Assembly (NCBI GenBank): GCA_000151295.1
Contig: GG745361.1
Coordinates: 447,634 to 461,514, forward strand
From: Allomyces macrogynus ATCC 38327
Lineage: Eukaryota; Blastocladiomycota; Blastocladiomycetes; Blastocladiales; Blastocladiaceae
Direction of reading: 5' to 3'
DNA length: 13,881 bases
Part shown: positions 9,121-13,881 of the stretch, one piece after another
How the letters are laid out: each line of letters begins with the position of its first letter
Numbering within the stretch: position 1 is the first letter of the stretch
Made by a program: the position numbers and the translations under genes
The notes under the pieces: model-generated
Told to the model about the DNA's origin: nothing
Database searches by the model: none
The model's input: the letters and a program-made list of their open reading frames with translations, nothing else

Positions 9121-9952
9121 CCAAGTAACGCGGGTGGGCGAAATGTGGCAGCAGCAAGAGGGCACTTGAGGAGCAGATATGGGGAGTGGCAGTGGAGCAA
9201 TGAGTGAGGGCAGAGGGAGGAGAGGGTGGGAAGTACTTGGCCGACGTTTTTGCCGCCAGCGCCGTGAGCGCGACGCGGACGACGGCGACAGCTGTTGGCG
9301 ACCGCGGTGTGTTTCCTGATTCGCGGCAATGTGCAGACGTGAGCGAGCAAACGAACAATCCGAACGCGTGCGGTGAGTCGCCACGTGCCATCACGCCACG
9401 CGTTGCCACGAGCAACCCGAAGAACGTCCCATCTGCGATCCCGTCCGGCTTGGCAGCCTGACAACGCTCGACAACGCCAGGTAAGGCCTTAACATCGTTA
9501 CCGACTGATGCCACTTCAACTTCGAATCGGAACTCCCGAGAGCAGGCGAGCCGACCCAAACGGTTCAAGACAAAGCAACTTCTGCATCTTTTCTCAACAC
9601 AAGTGCACCCAACCAAAGTCAGAGAGAGGCCAACCGAAACGAGTCGAAAACAATGGGCGTGTCGCAACAGAACTCAGCAATGTTAAAGTGGCCTGACATG
9701 CGGGGTTGGAGGAGCGAAACGATGGTGAACAAGGCCTGACCTAACAGCTGAACGACCTGACCACAAAAAGCGCACGAATTGTTCGCCGACAGAGACATCC
9801 ACAATGAAAAGCAACCACGCTCCAAAAAGGTTTGATTGCTCCATCATGAACACCAATAATCGGCTCCCAACGACGCGCCACGAGCCGTGAGGCCCGCAGC
9901 GCGCCTTGGTACTCTGCTCCCGATCGCAACCCCAACGAGGCCCACGACCCGC
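9121..9952. other. Region between the CpG-poor island and the uL1 stop codon
   Basis: CpG is again scarce at 9140-9238, then normal from 9241. Frames of 60-230 codons overlap on both strands at about 9200-9670, but none matches a known family. A donor-like CCAG|GTAAGG on the plus strand at about 9480 could belong to an unrecognised short gene; I cannot build one. The right end should hold the 3' untranslated region of the uL1 gene. Confidence 0.4.
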
Positions 9953-10993
9953 TTAGTAGAGGCGCTGCGGCTTGCCCATGGTGCTCTTGACGTAGAGCGA
10001 CTTGACGTTCTGCCAGTTCTTCTTGAGCAGCGACACGAGGAAGTTGACCGCGAGCATGATGTTCGCGACCAGCTGGTCCTCGGTCATGGCGACGTGGCCA
10101 ACGGCAACACCGAGGCACAGCACCTTCTTGAGCTGGAACTTGATCGTCGAGCGCAGCTCGTCGGCCTTGACCGTGATGTCGTCCGAGTGCGAGATCGGCG
10201 TCGGGAACTTACCGGCCTTGTGGAGACCGGGGCCGAGAAGACGCGGAATCTGCTTGATCAGCGCCTCCGAGGCCAGGAAGGCATCGTACTTCTTGGCGAG
10301 CTTCTTGATCAGCTTCTTGTTCTTGTTGAGCTTCTTGAGGTCCTCGACCGACATGAACTCGAGACCGACCTTCTTGGCCGCGTCGCAGTGGAAGGCGTCG
10401 CCGAGAATGCACACCTTCATCTTCGGGCGCGGGATGTTGGGGAGCCTGTTGGCAACGGCGACATGATCAGTATTGCGGCGGGAAAACCGGGAAAACGGGC
10501 GTCGGCATCGAATTCGGCGGTCAAGACGGCAGTAACGACGAGGCGACGGCGACGGGCGGATTCCAGCACGACGGGATTCCCAAAACGACGGGCGGGACGG
10601 CGAGCATCCGAAACACTGCCGTTTTGAGGAAAATCCACGCAAACGATCCGAAGCTGAGGCAACGGCATCGTGGGTGTTTGATTGCGCGGAGTCGCTGGAA
10701 TCGCCGTCGCCGTCGTCATGATGCAGTTCGGCACTGTCGTTGCGGAATCGAATCCGAACAAAAAACCACCATGGAGACCGCTGAAAAATCGGCGCGAGAG
10801 CTCTGTTGCAGCGAGATGAACGTGGAGGGACATACTTGACAACGCCCGAGAAACGCTTGTCGCGCTGCGGGTCGTAGTTCTTGAGGCCGATTTGCAGCTC
10901 AACCGTCTCGGTGAAGTTGCGCTTCTTCTCCTCCGAGGCGGCGAGCACGGTGCGAACCGTCTCGCGGCAGGATGCCGTGCTGACCTTGCTCAT
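9953..10993 (-). CDS. RPL10A: 60S ribosomal protein uL1 (L10a)
   Basis: Component of the L1 stalk of the large cytosolic ribosomal subunit, which moves with the E-site tRNA. Two exons, 10993-10836 (158 nt) and 10445-9953 (493 nt), give 216 residues against 217 in human. The N-terminus MSKVS... leads to [20 protein letters not shown] and [10 protein letters not shown]; exon 2 has [48 protein letters not shown] and ends [22 protein letters not shown], which is nearly invariant in eukaryotes. The splice falls inside a Lys codon (AA|G), giving [13 protein letters not shown]. The ATG at 10993 is the first in that frame. Transcribed divergently from the VTT-domain gene, about 594 bp between start codons. 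The encoded protein appears complete and functional. Confidence 0.97.
   Translation of the reverse strand: MSKVSTASCRETVRTVLAASEEKKRNFTETVELQIGLKNYDPQRDKRFSGVVKYVPPRSSRCNRALAPIFQRSPWWFFVRIRFRNDSAELHHDDGDGDSSDSAQSNTHDAVASASDRLRGFSSKRQCFGCSPSRPSFWESRRAGIRPSPSPRRYCRLDRRIRCRRPFSRFSRRNTDHVAVANRLPNIPRPKMKVCILGDAFHCDAAKKVGLEFMSVEDLKKLNKNKKLIKKLAKKYDAFLASEALIKQIPRLLGPGLHKAGKFPTPISHSDDITVKADELRSTIKFQLKKVLCLGVAVGHVAMTEDQLVANIMLAVNFLVSLLKKNWQNVKSLYVKSTMGKPQRLY
10446..10835 (-). other. Intron of the uL1 gene (390 nt)
   Basis: Donor GTATGT, branch-like ACTGAT about 25 nt before the acceptor AACAG. It is over five times longer than the other introns here, a multiple of three (130 codons), and has no stop in the gene's frame, so retention would insert 130 residues. 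I looked for box C/D snoRNA signals and found no convincing pair. Confidence 0.9.
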
Positions 10994-11587
10994 GATGGAT
11001 GAATGTGGTGAGCGTAAAGGGGGGAGAGGGAACGAGAAAGGTGGTGCAGCCAACGGATGGACCGGCGTGGCCACCCCCAGGTGTGCGGTGGGTGCGGTGT
11101 GCTGTGTCAGGTGAGATCTGTGTCAGATCTGTCAGGAGGTCGAGCTCACGCGTCTCTCGCACAAGCGAGATGAACGGCCAACGCCACGAACAACCAACCG
11201 GCATGGCCAGCTGCCGCGCCGCCGCTTGTTCGCGCGCAATACTTGACCACGCGACATGCCGCTGTCGTCGCTGATGCTGACGCCGCGGGCGGATGGGCAT
11301 GGTCGGCCGAGTTCACGACGGCGTGCAGCAGAAGGCCGGATCCACGGCCGGCCAGACTCTGCCTGGCGCGTCTCTTGGCAGCGCCTCGCAGCAACCTCAG
11401 GACGGGTTCCATCGTCCGGTCCCCACGGTCCCGCGTCCCGCTCGGCAACCTTGAACGTGTGATAAACCCCCGTCCAGCCTGGCAACGTTCTCGCGCCGCT
11501 CGAGTGTACTGTGTTGTTCAAGAAGGCGAAACGCGCTCGTCCAAAAGTTGGCATGGTCCACACTCCTGTTCTCCACCCACCAGCACG
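10994..11587. promoter_or_regulatory. Divergent promoter region of the uL1 and VTT-domain genes
   Basis: About 594 bp separate the two start codons, which point away from each other, so both promoters must lie here. There is no clear TATA box. The plus strand near the uL1 start is purine-rich (pyrimidine-rich in the uL1 sense). A compact repeat block at 11102-11135 is the most distinctive element. Confidence 0.55.
11102..11135. repeat. Small direct and inverted repeat block in the divergent promoter
   Basis: CTGTGTCAG occurs twice, 16 bp apart (11102-11110 and 11118-11126), followed by CTGTCAG. Overlapping it is a perfect 7-bp inverted repeat, AGATCTG-TGT-CAGATCT (11114-11130). The layout resembles a binding site for a dimeric regulator, but no factor can be named. 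Confidence 0.5.
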
Positions 11588-13065
11588 ATGCACCCATCAC
11601 CCCCCAACCACAACGGCGGCGACGATGCCCGTCGATCCCGCGCGTTTTCCAATGCCGCGCTACCCGCAACGCTGCCCGTGACCCAACCTGCACCGCGCCG
11701 CGCGCCGCCGCGGTCCCGAAGTGCGGACGCGGCCATCACCGTTTCTCCAAGCCCGCGCCATCCAAGCCCACCACCGCGCTCGAGGAGCCGGTCGCGGCCA
11801 CCGACATTTCCGTCGTACGGCACGATCCCCGCGCTGCCCAAGGCCGCCGAACCGGACGACGAGCAGCTGCTGTCGGCACCAGTCGCTGGCTCCATGTGGC
11901 GATGGTGTGCAGGGTTCCGCGAGACGGTGATGCGCACGTTCCGACCCACGGCACCTGTTGTTGCGAGCAAACACGTGGAAGTGGACGCGGGGGCGGTGGA
12001 CAATGCGAGCAGCTCGGCCGGGTCGACGCTCACGGGGGACACGGTCGTCGAGATTACCGCCGCCGCCGACGACTTGGACCTCGCCGTACGCGAAGTCGAC
12101 GTCGGCGCGCTGGCACCTCCACCGCGGATCCACCCGGCGCTTGCAGCATTGTCGGTCGTGGCTGTCTACGTGGTCCTGCTCGCGGTCGTAGCCGTGACGG
12201 CGCCGCCGCTCACGCCAAGGTGTGTGCGCGATGAATTGGAGTTCCGGGTCGCACTTCGGACACGAACTGACACGTGCACTGATCGGGGGTAGCCAACGGC
12301 AACACATTCGCCTACCGCACACAATCGCGCAGCTCAAGCAAGTCGCGGGCGAAGTAGCCGGGCTGGCCTCGACGCACCGCGCGACGGTCATGGCTGCGTA
12401 CTCGGTGCTCTTCACGTTTCTGCAAACGTTTGCGATTCCGGGGAGCCTGATGCTGACGTGCGTGCGGTGCTGCTGCTCCTTCTTCAAACTGTTTTCGCGC
12501 GCTGACCTCAATCACAAACCCCTTGCACAGTCTCCTCGCCGGCGCCCTCTACCCGCTCCCGGTCGCCCTGCTGCTCGTCTCGGCCTGTTCTGCGATCGGC
12601 GCGTCCGCGTGCTACATACTCGCCCGCGCGTGCGGCCGCGCCGTCGTCTCGCGGCTCTCGCCATTGCGCGTCGCCGCCTGGCGCCGCGAAGTCGACCGCC
12701 ACGCGCACGATCTACTGCCGTACATGGTGTTCTTGCGCGTCACACCGCTGTTCCCTAACTGGCTCGTGAACGTGGCCGCACCACACCTCGGCGTACCGCT
12801 GCGCGTGTTCTTTGCGGGCACGTTTTTGGGCGTGATGCCGCCGGGGTTTGTCTATGTCCATGCGGGCGCGTCGCTGCAGGACTTGACCGAGGATAAGTTC
12901 CGCCTGTGGACACCGCTGAACGTGGCAGCGATGGGGATGCTCGGCGCGCTGTCGCTGTTGCCGGTGCTCGTCGGCAGGCGGAGGAGGCGGCAACTGGCCC
13001 TGGACGAAGAGGAGGTGCAAGGTGTGGAGCAGGTGGACGGTGAGCGGCAGCCGCTGTTGGGCTAG
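11588..13065 (+). CDS. TMEM41/TVP38 family (VTT-domain) membrane protein
   Basis: Multi-pass endomembrane protein; relatives (TMEM41B, VMP1, Tvp38) are linked to phospholipid scrambling, autophagy and Golgi/ER function. Exons 11588-12219, 12293-12457 and 12531-13065 give 443 residues with both joins in phase 2. Residues 1-180 are disordered, Pro/Ser/Arg-rich. A first membrane segment lies at about 184-205. The VTT core follows: FTFLQTFAIPGSLMLTLLAGALYPLP (about 251-276), a Gly/Ala/Cys-rich segment to ACGR (about 301), FLRVTPLFPNWLVNVAAPHLGVPL (about 333-356) and FFAGTFLGVMPP (359-370). A last membrane segment lies at about 396-414, then Arg-rich and acidic stretches. These core strings match TMEM41A/B. 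The ATG at 11588 (ACG before it) is the first in frame. The long N-terminus is atypical. Orthology to TMEM41A, TMEM41B or another branch is not resolved. Confidence 0.9.
12220..12292 (+). other. Intron 1 of the VTT-domain gene (73 nt)
   Basis: Donor AAG|GTGTGC, branch-like ACTGAC, acceptor GGTAG. It joins CCA AG to C CAA, restoring ...PLTPSQRQH. Confidence 0.85.
12458..12530 (+). other. Intron 2 of the VTT-domain gene (73 nt)
   Basis: Donor AC|GTGCGT, branch-like GCTGAC, acceptor TTGCACAG. It joins IPGSLML to TLLAGALYP, reproducing the continuous family motif. Confidence 0.9.
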
Positions 13066-13177
13066 ACGGCCTCGTCGTCGTTGTACATAGGAATGTGGTA
13101 TCGAAATCGTTCCAATGAGAAAAGCATGAATACATCGATTGGAAAAGACGTGTGTGCGTCTTGCGTTTTTTGCGTGT

Positions 13178-13209
<32 letters not shown>

Positions 13210-13425
13210 GCTCTCTCTCTTCTTGCTTGATCTACCGAAATGACGGTGAGACGGTGAGACGGTTTCACTGCGGCCAAGACACGCGGCGTGATGGCGGTCG
13301 TGATGCGTCGCCCCGCGTCACGCCCAACAGCACCGGCCGCGTTCGCACCACCTCCCCACGCACCCCGCGCCGATCCCTTCTCCCCCACTCACACCAATCT
13401 CCAACCAACCACCCGCAAGCGAACG
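13066..13425. other. Intergenic region with CT microsatellite
   Basis: Between the VTT-domain stop codon and the next likely start codon. It contains a CT tract (13177-13224, interrupted by two CG steps) and three tandem 8-bp units, GACGGTGA, GACGGTGA and GACGGTTT (13242-13265). The last 50 bp are C/A-rich, as in a fungal 5' untranslated region. Confidence 0.6.
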
Positions 13426-13881
13426 ATGATGGGCAACGACATGTCCTCCGAATCCGCCCCACACTCGCGCGCATCCACCTACGAGTGGGTCGGCCACCCG
13501 CCGTCGTTCCACCAGCCCGCGAGCTCGCCGCCGCAACCGGCGCCCGCACCGCGCGGCCTGCAGTACCCGCCGCTCACGGACCTGCACCGCGCGCCGCCCG
13601 CGCCGATGGGCGGGCACAAGTCGCCGCCGCCCGGCACGTTCCCGCAGCCGCCGCACCCGCCGCTGATTGATCTCGCCGAGCCCGTGCACGAGCGGCCGCC
13701 GATCCCGTCCCGCCCGGCGGTCGTGCCGCTGGCGATGTGGGACACGCTCGCGCCCGCGGCCGCGCTTCGCGAAGTTGCGCATGGCCGAGTCCACGCGTCC
13801 CGCTGCCGCCGCCGCGCCGGCGCCGGCACCGAATGGGCGGCGACGACTTTGCTTGCTGCGTCGAGACGGAATTGACGCGTG
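13426..13881 (+). CDS. Proline-rich protein, N-terminal part (partial, frame uncertain at the end)
   Basis: From the ATG at 13426 (A at -3, C/A-rich leader before it) the frame reads MMGNDMSSESAPHSRASTYEWVG and then a Pro/His-rich low-complexity stretch with repeated PPL(T/I)DL motifs (PPLTDLHR, PPLIDLAE) to about residue 115. This frame reaches a TGA at 13873-13875. After about 13770 the residues become Arg/Ala-rich and unlike the preceding part, while other frames read AESTRP then a Pro/Ala run, or GGDDFACCVETELTR. So the true product probably continues past the window through an intron or a base error. I recognise no domain; function unknown. Confidence 0.5.

Noticed and set aside
9051..9667. 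Overlapping minus-strand frames (up to 228 codons) near 9051-9667
   Set aside because: They span the edge of the CpG-poor region and match no known protein; plus-strand frames over the same bases look equally plausible, so neither is supported.
10446..10835. An intronic box C/D snoRNA in the uL1 gene
   Set aside because: There is an ATGACGA-like box C and a CTGA near the branch site, but no terminal stem and no C'/D' pair.
1..13881. tRNA, rRNA, CRISPR arrays or bacterial operon features
   Set aside because: No T-loop plus acceptor-stem pattern, no rRNA core sequence and no regularly spaced identical repeats were seen on either strand.

Overview
The window looks like nuclear DNA of a GC-rich, intron-containing eukaryote, most likely a fungus. 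Early-diverging (zoosporic) lineages such as Blastocladiomycota or Chytridiomycota would fit, but the lineage is inference only. The reasons are a mitochondrial ornithine carrier of the fungal ORT1 type, a cytosolic ribosomal protein uL1, a mitochondrial DEAD-box helicase with a presequence, and short spliceosomal introns with GT...AG ends and CTGAC-like branch sites. There is no operon structure, prokaryotic ribosome-binding site or bacterial gene.

Layout from left to right: bases 1-1680 hold no gene I can recognise. A degenerate minisatellite of about 58-60 bp units (about 1736-2360) lies just downstream of a mitochondrial DEAD-box RNA helicase gene on the minus strand (4556 to 2425). That gene carries one apparent single-base deletion. 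An intergenic stretch (4557-5610) holds a strong G-quadruplex motif. The ornithine carrier gene follows on the minus strand (6991 to 5611; three exons, with an apparent one-base insertion beside an 80-residue Ser/Ala-rich loop). From about 7582 to 9120 the DNA changes sharply: only 8 CpG dinucleotides in about 1.54 kb, against up to 11 per 60 bp in the flanks. This looks like an old insertion decayed by CpG methylation and deamination. After another unassigned stretch come the uL1 gene (minus, 10993 to 9953, one 390-nt intron) and, divergently, a TMEM41/VTT-domain membrane protein gene (plus, 11588 to 13065, two 73-nt introns). The right edge holds the start of a proline-rich reading frame.

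The genes do not form one pathway. They are housekeeping genes: mitochondrial RNA or ribosome assembly, arginine metabolism across the inner mitochondrial membrane, cytosolic translation, and endomembrane lipid handling. I see no clear undescribed system. The observations most worth checking are the CpG-depleted island, the two single-base frame breaks in otherwise intact genes, and the stop-free in-frame intron of the uL1 gene.
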